Shown: positions 6,695-15,686 of the stretch, piece after piece
Numbering within the stretch: position 1 is the stretch's first letter
Layout: each line of letters begins with the position of its first letter
DNA from: a virus
Virus record (IMG/VR): IMGVR_UViG_3300021478_000008
Coordinates: 1 to 43,055 of that record
Reading direction: 5' to 3' (one strand)
DNA: 43,055 nt
Position numbers and translations under genes: made by a program
The notes under the pieces: generated by a model
Told to the model about the DNA's origin: nothing
What the model saw: only the letters and a program-made list of their open reading frames with translations
Database searches by the model: none

Positions 6695-8875
6695 TCACCT
6701 GCCCCCGCGCCGTTGCGCGCGACTGAAGCGGGTGATCTCCAGATCGGCCGCGCCGGGCCCGTAGCGTTCGTCGAAGTAGCTGCGCATGGCGTCGGCCTTG
6801 GTCGGATCGCGCTGGCTCTCCAGCAGCAGCCTGATCTTGTCGGGCGGCGCCACCGGCTTCGAATTGGTGGCGTAGTTCAGCTCCTGCGGGTGCCCGGCGA
6901 GGAAGTGGTCGACCTTGTCCTCGTAGCGCTGGATCGACATGTTGTTGATCTTGGAGGCCTGATCCATGATCGAGCGGATGGTCTTCATCTGCAGCTCGGG
7001 ATCCGAGCCTGAAATGCCCTCTGCAATACGAACATCCGCGTTGGAGACGCCGGGGCCGGAGCCGTTGACGGTCTCGACCGCCTGCCTGAGCCCGGTCTTC
7101 AGCGCCGCGCTCATGATCTCGGTGTTGGACGCGAGGTCGCCGCTCATGCCGTTCTTCAGCGCCCAGTCGGCGAATTTGGCACTGGCGATCTTGAAGTTGG
7201 CGCCGTAGCCGGTGATGACACCGTCGCGGATCGCCTTGCGGGCGAGCTGCTGGATATCCTGCGCCTTGACGGTCTGGTCGATCGCAGCCTTCTGCTTGTC
7301 CATCTCCGGAAAAAACTGCTCCGGCGATTGCCCGGTGCGGGCATAGATGTCGGCCGCGGCGCCCTGCTGCGCGCCCTCGGCGCGGCGCTTGGCCTCGGTC
7401 TCGACTTGGGTCGCCTGCTTCAGCATCATCTCGCGGCGCTGCGCCAGATCGGCGGCGTACTGCTCGTTCAGCGTCTTGTCGGCGATCGCGCGCTTTTGCT
7501 GCTCCTCGGTGATGATCTGGTCCATGTTGCGCCCAAGGTAGGCGTTGTTGGGGTACTGGTTTTTCTGGCTCTGCGCCCACGCCTCGGTCGGACTGACCGG
7601 CGTCGCCTTCGGCTGCATCACCGGCGCCGGTGTCGGCATCACGTAGCCGTAGTCCGGCGCGGGCCGGACCTGCGCCAGTTGCTGCGGTGGCTGCGGCGGC
7701 ATCGCCCGCAGCTGTGACGGCATCGGCGGCGCCGCCGGGATGCCACCTGCGCCGGGCAGTGTCGCCATTGCCAGCCGCTGGTCAGGAACGGGGCCACCAG
7801 CTCCCGGGGGCAAAGGCGAAGGGGGTGGGGTCAAGGTAGCTGGGAGCGGCGGGGTTGCTCCCGCCAGCGTAGGGTTTGGCAGGGGCCCTCCCGGCGGCGC
7901 CACAGGCGGCGGCTGCGGTTGCTGCGGCTGCGCCACCAGCTGCGCCGCGATCGCATCACGGCCCACCGGAGCCACGGCGTTGGGCATGCCGTAATACTTG
8001 TTAATGCCAGCGACCGCTTGCGCCGGGCCCGCGCCGGGCGGGATGTTGTTAACCGCGAGATTGCCGGGCGGCGCATTGCCGGTCCCGGCGGCCATCCGGG
8101 AGCCGGTCACGCCGCCTTGCTGGTGCATCAGCGCCAGCTCTTGGAAGGTCGGCGGCCGACCGTTGATCTTCTCGAACACCGCGGCGTTCTGCGCCGTCAG
8201 CTGGCGCACCGCATCGGTCGAGGCGGCGGGATCGAAGCGCTGGTTCGGCTGTAGCCCGAGCCCGCGGCCGGTGCCCTTGGTGATCTGATAGGGCCCGGCG
8301 GCGCCGGTCGGTGAGACGTCCTGCGCGTTCTTGGCCTCCTTGGCCGACAGCTGGCCGTAATAGGCCTGCATGTCCGGGTCTTTCTCCTTGGCCGCGATCG
8401 CGTCCTGCAGATAGCCCGGCCCCGGCTTGAAGCCGAGGTTGGCCTGCGCATCGAGCACGTTGTAGTCGCCCGGGCTGACCCCGGCCTTCTGTTCGTCCGG
8501 CGTCAGCGCCGGGCCCGGCTGCTGCGGTGTTGCGGCACTGTCGGCGGGCGGCGTGACGGCACGGTCAATCGCCGCCACCGCGGGCGGCGTCGCCGCGTCA
8601 CTGCTTGGCGCGTAGCTCGACGTCTCCGCCGGTGGCTTGCTCAACCGCTGGGCCTGCGCCTGCTCCGCCAGATCGCCCTGCTCCAGCCGCCGCGCCATGC
8701 CGATGTCGCCGAGCGCGTCGCCGATCGCGGTCAGCCCCTCGCCGATGTTCTTCGGGTAGCCCTTGCTCTTGCCCTGCCCCATCATCTGCAGCGCGATGCG
8801 CTGCCGCAACTGTTGGTTGACGTTAGGGTTGTTGCCCCAGAAGAAGCCGGGAAGATCGTCGGTTGAGACTGCCAT
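6695..8875 (-). CDS. internal virion protein with transglycosylase-like domain, 726 aa
   Basis: Residues about 165-260 resemble a lytic transglycosylase (SLT) core: Glu180 precedes DVSPTGAAGPYQITKGTG, the family's S-x-x-G-A-x-G-x-x-Q signature, and FQELALMHQQGG follows as in the third conserved block. Such domains in virion proteins open peptidoglycan locally during DNA entry. The region 280-430 is proline- and Gln-rich low complexity, and residues 440-720 are helical with coiled-coil character. The ATG at 8875 overlaps the upstream stop as TGATG; a GTG one codon earlier is the alternative. Neighbours are all virion proteins. Enzymatic activity is predicted, not shown. Confidence 0.7.
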   Translation of the reverse strand: MAVSTDDLPGFFWGNNPNVNQQLRQRIALQMMGQGKSKGYPKNIGEGLTAIGDALGDIGMARRLEQGDLAEQAQAQRLSKPPAETSSYAPSSDAATPPAVAAIDRAVTPPADSAATPQQPGPALTPDEQKAGVSPGDYNVLDAQANLGFKPGPGYLQDAIAAKEKDPDMQAYYGQLSAKEAKNAQDVSPTGAAGPYQITKGTGRGLGLQPNQRFDPAASTDAVRQLTAQNAAVFEKINGRPPTFQELALMHQQGGVTGSRMAAGTGNAPPGNLAVNNIPPGAGPAQAVAGINKYYGMPNAVAPVGRDAIAAQLVAQPQQPQPPPVAPPGGPLPNPTLAGATPPLPATLTPPPSPLPPGAGGPVPDQRLAMATLPGAGGIPAAPPMPSQLRAMPPQPPQQLAQVRPAPDYGYVMPTPAPVMQPKATPVSPTEAWAQSQKNQYPNNAYLGRNMDQIITEEQQKRAIADKTLNEQYAADLAQRREMMLKQATQVETEAKRRAEGAQQGAAADIYARTGQSPEQFFPEMDKQKAAIDQTVKAQDIQQLARKAIRDGVITGYGANFKIASAKFADWALKNGMSGDLASNTEIMSAALKTGLRQAVETVNGSGPGVSNADVRIAEGISGSDPELQMKTIRSIMDQASKINNMSIQRYEDKVDHFLAGHPQELNYATNSKPVAPPDKIRLLLESQRDPTKADAMRSYFDERYGPGAADLEITRFSRAQRRGGR

Positions 8876-10320
8876 CACGCTGCCATCCCGAGTAGGCCGC
8901 CCATCAGGCGGCGTTGGTCAATGTACTTGGTGCCCTTGATCGTCTTGACGGCTTTAGGATCGAGTTTCTCAACGTCCTGCGCCATCGGCCCAATGTGCTG
9001 GGTGCTCGCCGGATCCTGCTTGTAGCTGTAGGCGTAGATCGGCAGCTTGTCTCCGGCGCCGAACACGCTCGCCATCTGTGGTTGCGTGTCGTCTTGGTCG
9101 TGGCCGATCAGGTCGCCGAGCTTGTGGATGTTCTCTTTTTTGCGCTCGTCCGACACCTTCAGCGCCCCGGCGCCAAGCCCGAGCACGCCGCCCATCAGCG
9201 CGTTGTACTGCTGATTTTGTTGGCCGTAGATCGCCATTTGATTATTGAAATTCTGGTTCTGCAGGCCCGCGATGTCGGTGGTCGGGATCTGCGAGGTTGG
9301 CGCGTTGAGGAAGTTCGGCGCCTGCACCTGCGAGCCACTCAACAGCGCGGTGATCTCGTTGATCGGCTGGTTACGCTGCGCATACTGCTGTTGCAAATAC
9401 TGGTTGAGCGCGCTCTGCGAGGCGTTGAAGCCAGCTTGTTGTTGCGCTAATTGCTGCGCGATCCCGGCGTTGTAGAAGGTGCCTTGGCCTGCGTTCTGCT
9501 GGTATTGCTGGTTCTGCGCCTGATTGGCAAAGCTGCCGAGGCCGAGTGACTGGTCGTAGCCCTGCTGCTGCGCTTGGTTGCCGAACGCGGCTTGGGCGCC
9601 CGCCATCTGCAGCTGCTGCGCCCGCTGCGCCGTGGCGCCGGTGATGCTCTGCATCCACGCGTTGTTCTCTTGCTGGTTGAACGGGATCATGGCGTTGTTG
9701 TAGGCGTCCGAGCCGTAGCGGATGCCCTGATCCGCCAGCTGCTGCTGCAACTGTTGTTTCTGGATATCCAGCTGCGGCTGCATCTGCGCCATCAGCGACT
9801 GCTGCACCGCCTGCGTCGAGAACGTCGGATCGGTGCCGTAGCTCTGCTGGATGTTGTTCGGGTCGGCCGCACCGGTCAGGTTGATGTTGCTCTGGATCGG
9901 GCCGCCGGGATCGAACCCGGTCGCCGCCGTCGGCACGTTGAGGATGTTCTGGGCGTTGCCGCCCGACGGCGCACCAGCGAAATTCATCGGCTGTGACAGC
10001 AAACTCGAGATGTTGGCCGATTGCGTATTCGCCATCCCGGCGAGGTTGTATTTGGCCGCCTCGGTCTGGCCTTGGATCGCCTGCTCCTGCGGCGTCAGGG
10101 TCTGGGTCGCGGTAAAGGTCGGGATGGTGTAGCTCGACCCGGTCGACGGATCGGTCCAGTTGTAGCTGCCGGTCGGGTTGTAGTTTAGCGAGCCGGTCGG
10201 CGTCACCTGATTGACGTTGTTGAGATAGGCGTTGGCGACCGCGGTCGACACGTTGGTGCCGGTGGCGGCGCGCGCGGTATCTTGCACGCTCGGCGGTGTC
10301 GGTGCGGACGGCTTGCCCAT
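8875..10320 (-). CDS. Gln/Asn-rich virion protein with S74-like C-terminal domain, 481 aa
   Basis: Residues 1-370 are Gln/Asn-rich and probably fibrous or helical, with many QQQ and NQ runs. Residues about 388-481 match the peptidase S74 intramolecular chaperone type: VSDERKKENI holds the Ser390 and Lys395 pair spaced as in the known Ser-Lys dyad (S-D-x-R-x-K), then LPIYAYSYK and HIGPMAQDVEKLDP. In tailspikes and fibres this domain helps trimerise the protein and then cuts itself off. Here it sits on a protein in the internal-virion cluster, not on the tail fibre. An alternative is a non-cleaving S74 relative. The gene starts after the Pro-rich gene with a 3-base gap. Confidence 0.7.
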   Translation of the reverse strand: MGKPSAPTPPSVQDTARAATGTNVSTAVANAYLNNVNQVTPTGSLNYNPTGSYNWTDPSTGSSYTIPTFTATQTLTPQEQAIQGQTEAAKYNLAGMANTQSANISSLLSQPMNFAGAPSGGNAQNILNVPTAATGFDPGGPIQSNINLTGAADPNNIQQSYGTDPTFSTQAVQQSLMAQMQPQLDIQKQQLQQQLADQGIRYGSDAYNNAMIPFNQQENNAWMQSITGATAQRAQQLQMAGAQAAFGNQAQQQGYDQSLGLGSFANQAQNQQYQQNAGQGTFYNAGIAQQLAQQQAGFNASQSALNQYLQQQYAQRNQPINEITALLSGSQVQAPNFLNAPTSQIPTTDIAGLQNQNFNNQMAIYGQQNQQYNALMGGVLGLGAGALKVSDERKKENIHKLGDLIGHDQDDTQPQMASVFGAGDKLPIYAYSYKQDPASTQHIGPMAQDVEKLDPKAVKTIKGTKYIDQRRLMGGLLGMAA

Positions 10321-10323
10321 GGC

Positions 10324-10671
10324 TCAGTACCCTTGTTGCGGCGGCGGCGCGCCCATCGGCGGCGCGCCCATCGGTGCGCCGCCCATCGGTGCAGCACCCA
10401 TTGGCGGCATCCGCGGCGGGATTGGCAGCCCCATCGGCGGCGCGTTCGGCAGCGGCTGGCCTTGCGGCGGCGAGCCGGGCGGCAGGATCGGCGGGTTCGG
10501 CAGGCCCTGCTGCGGGATCGGCGACGGCACGCCTTGCGGCAGCCCCTGCGACATCGCCGGGTTCGGCGTCTGCGGCGGCGGCGAATTGATGCCCATCAGC
10601 GTTTGCGCGATGTTGTTGCGCTGCATGTCGGCGCCGGGCGCGAGATAACTCTGGTTGTTGCCGTAGGGCAT
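10324..10671 (-). CDS. Pro/Gly/Met-rich protein, 115 aa
   Basis: After residue 30 the protein is almost wholly proline, glycine, glutamine and methionine, ending in tandem APMGGAPMGAPPMGAPP repeats, so it is likely disordered. The ATG overlaps the preceding stop by one base (TGATG). It lies among virion genes and may be a minor structural or linker protein. The DNA repeat of this tract is recent-looking (near-identical GCGCCCATCGG units), so the length may vary among relatives. No domain is recognised. Confidence 0.65.
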   Translation of the reverse strand: MPYGNNQSYLAPGADMQRNNIAQTLMGINSPPPQTPNPAMSQGLPQGVPSPIPQQGLPNPPILPPGSPPQGQPLPNAPPMGLPIPPRMPPMGAAPMGGAPMGAPPMGAPPPQQGY

Positions 10672-11156
10672 CAGGCGGCCTCCTTGAGGGGCTCGGCCTC
10701 ACGGTGATGGCCGTAGCGTTGACAGATCTTGTTGGCGGCCCAGTCCTCGCGCGTCAGCAGCCCGAGCACGCCGTCCTGCTCACGGCCGAACAGCCGCGGC
10801 ACCTTGATCAACATGTAGTTGAGCGCGGCGAATTGCCGGAGCAGTCGCGTGTTGGTGGCAGGCACCCGCTGCACGATCATCTGGCAGCCGAGCTGCAGGA
10901 ACGGATAACGATAGATTTTACCCAGCGTGAACGGCGTGCACCAGTGCGTGCCCGGCAAACCCGCGCCGGAGATCTCGACCACCGCCGCACCGGGGTCGTA
11001 GTTGTGGTAAACAAAGCCCGCGATCAGCTCGCCCTCTGATGTGACGACGCCGATCGCCTTAATGTTGGGGCCGAAGCCATAGTCGCGGACGTGCGGGATC
11101 ATCATCGCCACGAACTGCGCCACTAGCTGGTCCTGCTCGTAGACATAGCCGAGCAT
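10671..11156 (-). CDS. GNAT-like phage virion-cluster protein, 161 aa
   Basis: Resembles the small GNAT-fold proteins that occur beside internal virion genes in podoviruses: IKAIGVVTSEGELIAGFVYHNYD forms the typical beta-hairpin, AVVEISGAGLPGTHWCTP the central strand with bulge, then a helix and YMLIKVPRLFGREQDGVLGLL. No clean acetyl-CoA loop (Q/RxxGxG/A) is seen, so it may be a structural rather than catalytic member. The stop-start overlap (TGATG) couples it to the Pro-rich gene, and its own ATG overlaps the stop of the 700-aa gene upstream. The GNAT assignment rests on pattern only. Confidence 0.6.
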   Translation of the reverse strand: MLGYVYEQDQLVAQFVAMMIPHVRDYGFGPNIKAIGVVTSEGELIAGFVYHNYDPGAAVVEISGAGLPGTHWCTPFTLGKIYRYPFLQLGCQMIVQRVPATNTRLLRQFAALNYMLIKVPRLFGREQDGVLGLLTREDWAANKICQRYGHHREAEPLKEAA

Positions 11157-13258
11157 CAGTCGTCGCCTCCCTCGCCGCCATCGCCACCCTCGCCTACGCC
11201 ATCGCCGGTGTCGCCATCGTCGCCCATCGCAGCCGCCGCAGCCGCTGCCGCCTCTGCGGCCGCTTGCGCCGCTGCGTCGCTGCCGATGCCCAACGTGCCG
11301 GTAGGTGCGCTTGTCGGCGCTGCTGCGCTTGTCGGCGCTGCTGCGTTCGCCGCCGCCGCCACGTCACCGATGTTACCGTAGCCGTAGCCCAGCGCCGGAC
11401 TGACCGCGCTGGTGGCACCTAAGCCGTAGCCGCCCGCCAAGCCTGCGCCGGGTGCACCCTCGGTGGCCGTGCCGGTTTGACCGGTGATGCCCGGCGCGGC
11501 AAAACCTTGCCCGGTGATACCGGCGATGCCGGACGGTGTGCCAAAGCCTGCCTGCGTGCCGATGCCAGCCAAGCCGGTGGCGCCCAAGCCAAAGCCGTAG
11601 CCGCCGGTGACACCGGTGCCGACATCGCCGACTTCGGCGGTGGTGGCGGCGGTCGGCGACGTGGTGTTCACGGCTTGGTTCTGCGCCTCGGTGTAGCCGA
11701 AGGTGTCGGCGATCGACTGCGTCAGCGCGTCGGCCTTGTCGGCTGGCGTCATCTCGGCCGGGTTTGCCTTGCCCTGTGCCAGCGCATCCGCCATCTGGGC
11801 CGGGCTCATCGGCGCGGTCGGCGCCGCGACCGCTGCAGGCGGCGCCGCGACGGTCGGCGTGGCGTTCAGCGTGGCCACATCGGTCTGATCCGGCGTCAAG
11901 CCGGGCACCGCGGATACCGGCGCGCCGGTAAAGCCGGTTTGCGCTGGCGTGCCCACCGTGGCGGTGCCGAACCCGGAAATAGCGCCCGACGCATTCGCCG
12001 CCCCGGTATTCGACGCCGGTCCCACGGTGGCACTGCCCGGCGTGCCCGCCGGAGCGGCGCTGATGCCGGTGGCCCCCAACCCGAAGCCGCCACTGAGGCC
12101 AGCGCCGGGCGTGCCGGTGGTGCCGTAGCCGCCCGTCACCCCGGTTATCCCGGTCGCCTCGGCGACATCCGCAGCATTGGCCTCGGCCTGCGAAACCGGC
12201 GACGTCGTCGTGATGCCCTGCGGCACGCCCGTCGGGCTCATGTAACCTTGCGCGATAGCTTGGGCATTAGCAGCGGCCAGCGCGGCGGCGTCTTCTTGCG
12301 CCGTCGGCTCGCCCTTCTCCGCGACGATGCCGCGCTCGGCGGGCGGTGCAGGCGCCACCGGCGGCGCGGGCGGCGCCGTGATGGACTGATAGGCCTCATT
12401 CGCCTTGCCGATCGCCTGCTGGGCCGGGGTCGGAGTAGCGGTGGTGACGGCCGCGGCAAACGCCGGGTCGTTCTGCATCGCATCCGCGATCGCCTGCGAC
12501 TGCGTGATGGAAGCCAACTGGCTGTTCTGCGTGGTCTGGCTCAGCGCCTGCTGGGCCTGCGCTGTCTCAGTGTGCCCGGCCGCCTGATCCTCATCCGCCT
12601 GCGTGGCCGGGCCCACCGTGGGCGAGGTCTCAGCAGGCGTGTCGGCCTGCTCGTCGATCGCGTTCTTGTCGGCCGGATCCTGCGGCGGATTTTCCAGCGG
12701 CGCGGGCTGAACGGTGATCTCGGTCGTGGTCTCAGCTGGCGGAGCCGCTGTGGTTGGCGTCGCGGTGGTCGGCGCGCTGGTGTCGTCGGGCGCGGTGGCT
12801 GGCGTCGCGGTGGTGGGCGTGGCATCTGGCGCGGTCGGATCGCTGATGTCGTAGCTGCCCTGACCCTGCATGCCGCCGGGCGACTGCTGCGCCATCAGCG
12901 CCCACGCGATCGCGGCGCGGCGCGCCGCGGCGTCGTCCGTGGATCCGCTGCTGCCTGCCGCGGTGGGCGCCACAGGCGCCGCGATCGCACCACCGCTCTG
13001 CGGCGCCGTCAGCAGGTGCGCGATATTCCAGCGCCGCACCGCGTCCTCGGAGGTCGGGTCGCCGCGGATCAGCCCCGGCGCGAACAACCCGTTGTCGGCG
13101 CCGGTCGGATTGTAGGCGCTGGTCGGTGTCGAGGTCGGGGTCCAGCCCGGCACATACGGTGCCGGGTCGCCGGGATAGTTGAACACCGACGGGTGCGGAC
13201 CGCCCGGGCCATACAGGTAGTCGCGGTAGCGTTTCTGGTCTTCAACCGAATAGACCAT
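11156..13258 (-). CDS. large low-complexity Ala/Thr/Gly/Pro-rich virion protein, 700 aa
   Basis: The N-terminus (MVYSVEDQKRYRDYLYG) is the only ordinary sequence. Residues about 140-240 are Thr/Pro/Ala runs and 350-640 hold repeated Gly-rich units such as GAGLSGGFGLGATG, GYGFGLGATG and GAGLAGGYGLGATS. The C-terminus is polyalanine followed by an acidic Gly/Asp tail (DDGDTGDGVGEGGDGG). The 181-aa protein at 22907-23452 ends in the same way. It lies between the nozzle and the GNAT-like gene, so a virion or ejection role is likely, but the composition allows no domain call. AGGGATGGCAGC precedes the ATG. The strand opposite also carries a 600-codon open frame, an artefact of G+C-rich repeats. 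Confidence 0.65.
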   Translation of the reverse strand: MVYSVEDQKRYRDYLYGPGGPHPSVFNYPGDPAPYVPGWTPTSTPTSAYNPTGADNGLFAPGLIRGDPTSEDAVRRWNIAHLLTAPQSGGAIAAPVAPTAAGSSGSTDDAAARRAAIAWALMAQQSPGGMQGQGSYDISDPTAPDATPTTATPATAPDDTSAPTTATPTTAAPPAETTTEITVQPAPLENPPQDPADKNAIDEQADTPAETSPTVGPATQADEDQAAGHTETAQAQQALSQTTQNSQLASITQSQAIADAMQNDPAFAAAVTTATPTPAQQAIGKANEAYQSITAPPAPPVAPAPPAERGIVAEKGEPTAQEDAAALAAANAQAIAQGYMSPTGVPQGITTTSPVSQAEANAADVAEATGITGVTGGYGTTGTPGAGLSGGFGLGATGISAAPAGTPGSATVGPASNTGAANASGAISGFGTATVGTPAQTGFTGAPVSAVPGLTPDQTDVATLNATPTVAAPPAAVAAPTAPMSPAQMADALAQGKANPAEMTPADKADALTQSIADTFGYTEAQNQAVNTTSPTAATTAEVGDVGTGVTGGYGFGLGATGLAGIGTQAGFGTPSGIAGITGQGFAAPGITGQTGTATEGAPGAGLAGGYGLGATSAVSPALGYGYGNIGDVAAAANAAAPTSAAAPTSAPTGTLGIGSDAAAQAAAEAAAAAAAAMGDDGDTGDGVGEGGDGGEGGDD

Positions 13259-13268
13259 GCTGCCATCC

Positions 13269-14984
13269 CTACACGTTGACGCCCGCGGCCTCGTACAGTG
13301 CGGCGATCGAAATCAATTCCACGTTCGGCGGCGCCTGCTGCGCCACCGTCACCTGACAAATCGGCGCGTGGGAAAATCCGGTATAGCCGATCGAGACCCA
13401 GCCGGTGCTGCGCACCACGGCGGTCGACGGCGGCGCGATCTGATCCCACTGCAGGTAGGCGACCTTGTCCGGCGCGCTCGGCGGGTTCTGCACCGGCAGC
13501 GGATTGCCCGGCGACCACGGCGGCGTAAAGCCCGGTGTCGGGCCCCACAGGCCCTGATCCCAGACGTCAGCGACGCCGGGATCCGGCGCCGCTGAAGGTG
13601 CGGGAGGGATCGTGATCACATAGTCCGTACAGGCCGACAGCTGCGGCTGGAACGGCTCGCCATTGCCGGATGAAAACGCGGCCCGTGCCTGCCGAAACAC
13701 CATGGTGGTGGCCTGCGACGAGAACATCTCCCAGCCGCCGACCATTACGGCAGTGTAAGGCTGCCCGTCATCATAGCCGGTGCGGTCAGCCTGCATGATG
13801 AGACCGAGCTGGGTGCCGAAGAACATGTCGCCGCGCATTCGACAAAAGCACATCGCATCCCAGCCGAGATAGCGCGCCCACGCGCCGGTGGCGATGTTGA
13901 CGATCGCGCAATACTGGTTGCCGGGGTTGCCGCCCGGCCACGTCACGAACATGCCGCCGTATTCGTCCCATTTGCACATCGTCCACGGCAACGCGCGCTT
14001 GGCGATCACTTCATCGCGCCACATCGGCTTGATGGCGCGGGTGATCGAGGCAAGATCAAGTTGTGAAACATCTTTGGTGATGGAAGCGCTGATCGGGATG
14101 ATGCCATCCACCGTAGCGATCAGGATGTCGCCGCCGATCGCCTGATGCGCGTTCATCCCCAGTGGAACGGACGTGGTGTAGCGGCCCTCCTGCCGCCAAT
14201 TGGCGGCGTCGGACGGGTTACTGCCAGTGAAGATCAACAGCTCGCCCTGATCGGTGCAGAACACGCACTTGTCGTCGATGCCGTCCCCGGCATCGATCGA
14301 CCACGAGGCACCCCACAGCAGGCTGCCGCCCTTGGTGGCGGCACCCGCCAGCGGGATCAGCGACAGCGCGCCCTGAATGGCGTTGGTCGCGAGGTACCAC
14401 GCATTCATGGTGCCGCCTTCGAGGAAGAAGTAGCGGCCGCGGTATTTCCAGACATAGACGAGGTTGTGCCCGGCGACCACGCTGGTGCCGACGGGGCCGG
14501 TGATCTGTCCGGCATTGAAGGTGGTCCACGCCGCGCCGTCGAAGTGCAGCACGTAATCACCGGCGTCGTTGCAGACCAGCATGTGATCGCCCGAAGCGTT
14601 GGCAAGCTGCGAGGCGACGTAGTTGCCGCTGAGCTGCCCCGACTTGATCAGGGTTGGCGTGCCCGCAGTGACGTCGTAGAGCTTGGCGGCGTTGCCCGCG
14701 AAGATCTTCTGGTTGTTGCCGGAGATGAACTGAAACATCGAGATGACGGGCGTGGTCTCCGGCAGCGTGCACCAGCGGGTGCAGCCGCCGCGCAGCGCAA
14801 TGCCCTTCATGGTCGGCTTCCAGTTGTCCAGCACCAGCGCGCCGCCGGGCTGCATGAAGCTCTCGTTCTCATTGAGAATAAGGCCTCTCGTCGGCGCCGG
14901 TAGCGTCGTCACCTGCAACTGCTGCGCCACCTGCTGCGGCACCGGCATGCGGCGAAATTTGGCGTAGGCGGTCACGGCGGTCAT
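13269..14984 (-). CDS. tail tubular protein B-like nozzle, 571 aa
   Basis: Placed directly after the adaptor gene, as gp12 follows gp11 in T7-like phages. The protein begins with PAPTRGLILNENESFMQPGGALVLDNWKPTMKGIALRGG, the typical opening of podoviral nozzle or stabilisation proteins, and continues as repeated beta-strand pairs (KIFAGNAAKLYDVTAG, HLVCNDAGDYVLHFDG-like, IFTGSNPSDAANW) consistent with a beta-propeller. It would form the distal tail tube that carries the fibres. I chose the ATG at 14984 because it makes an ATGA overlap with the adaptor stop; a GTG at 14999 gives five extra residues. The C-terminal part (450-571) is Pro-rich and may contact fibres. Confidence 0.78.
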   Translation of the reverse strand: MTAVTAYAKFRRMPVPQQVAQQLQVTTLPAPTRGLILNENESFMQPGGALVLDNWKPTMKGIALRGGCTRWCTLPETTPVISMFQFISGNNQKIFAGNAAKLYDVTAGTPTLIKSGQLSGNYVASQLANASGDHMLVCNDAGDYVLHFDGAAWTTFNAGQITGPVGTSVVAGHNLVYVWKYRGRYFFLEGGTMNAWYLATNAIQGALSLIPLAGAATKGGSLLWGASWSIDAGDGIDDKCVFCTDQGELLIFTGSNPSDAANWRQEGRYTTSVPLGMNAHQAIGGDILIATVDGIIPISASITKDVSQLDLASITRAIKPMWRDEVIAKRALPWTMCKWDEYGGMFVTWPGGNPGNQYCAIVNIATGAWARYLGWDAMCFCRMRGDMFFGTQLGLIMQADRTGYDDGQPYTAVMVGGWEMFSSQATTMVFRQARAAFSSGNGEPFQPQLSACTDYVITIPPAPSAAPDPGVADVWDQGLWGPTPGFTPPWSPGNPLPVQNPPSAPDKVAYLQWDQIAPPSTAVVRSTGWVSIGYTGFSHAPICQVTVAQQAPPNVELISIAALYEAAGVNV

Positions 14985-15685
14985 GACGGCACCGGCCACG
15001 GATAGGCGACGCGCACGCCTGCCGACATCGGCCGCCGCCCGATGATGATCGGCGACGGCTTGTCGTGCGCCTGCATGTACTCCAGCGCGTCATTGTAGGT
15101 CGCCATGTCCTCGGCATAGGGTGAGCCCTTGTTGGCCTTCCATTGCCAGATCATGCCGAGCCGCAGCACCCGCTCGTTGAGCCGGAAGTTATCGGTGTCG
15201 GCGGCGAATGTGTTGCCCGCGCCACCGCTCGACAGGTTGATGCAGTTGCCATCGAGGTAGGCGAAGCTGGCGGTGACACCCACACCCATCGCGGGCCACA
15301 CCAGCATGTTGCCGCCGAGAATGATCCACTCGCCCCACGGCGTCGACCAGTTCTGCGCCCGGCGCTGCATCCACTCGTCGGCGTCGGAAATGAAGGTCAT
15401 CGGCTGCAGCGCCGAGGTCGAGCGCCAGACGTTTGACGTCAGCAACATGCGCTTGTAATTGGCGGGCAGCGGGAAACTGGTCTTGACCCCATCACCCGTG
15501 AACACGTTGGTCAGGATCAGCTGGGTCCAGTCGCGGTTGTCGTAGGCAATCCGGTTGGCCATTTCGTTGGCCAGTGCCAGCAGCTCCTGCATGGTACGGT
15601 TGGCGGTGATGTTGACCAGCACGGATTGCGGGCTCGGCACCCCGATCACCGCGCAGACGTTCTGCACCACCGACAACAGGCTCAT
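14981..15685 (-). CDS. head-to-tail adaptor (tail tubular protein A-like), 234 aa
   Basis: N-terminal helices MSLLSVVQNVCAVIGVPSPQSVL and MQELLALANEMANRIAYDNRDWTQL, followed by LTNVFTGDGVKTSFPLPANYKRML and a beta-rich middle (GEWIILGGNMLVWPA), match the gp11-like/gp4-like adaptor pattern of podoviruses. Late helices (ERVLRLGMIWQWKANKG, DMATYNDALEYMQA) complete the family shape. It would form the dodecameric ring between portal and nozzle. Gene order capsid, small protein, adaptor, nozzle agrees. The start lies one base after the upstream gene's stop region and its own stop is ATGA-coupled to the nozzle gene. Confidence 0.75.
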   Translation of the reverse strand: MSLLSVVQNVCAVIGVPSPQSVLVNITANRTMQELLALANEMANRIAYDNRDWTQLILTNVFTGDGVKTSFPLPANYKRMLLTSNVWRSTSALQPMTFISDADEWMQRRAQNWSTPWGEWIILGGNMLVWPAMGVGVTASFAYLDGNCINLSSGGAGNTFAADTDNFRLNERVLRLGMIWQWKANKGSPYAEDMATYNDALEYMQAHDKPSPIIIGRRPMSAGVRVAYPWPVPS

Positions 15686-15686
15686 C

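Noticed and set aside
5588-7012. Open frame of 474 codons on the plus strand
   Set aside because: Antisense to two virion genes whose starts and stops fit the leftward operon; no recognisable domain.
11477-13279. Open frame of 600 codons on the plus strand
   Set aside because: Arg/Gly-rich translation lying antisense to the repeat-rich 700-aa gene; a G+C-rich shadow without ribosome site or domain.
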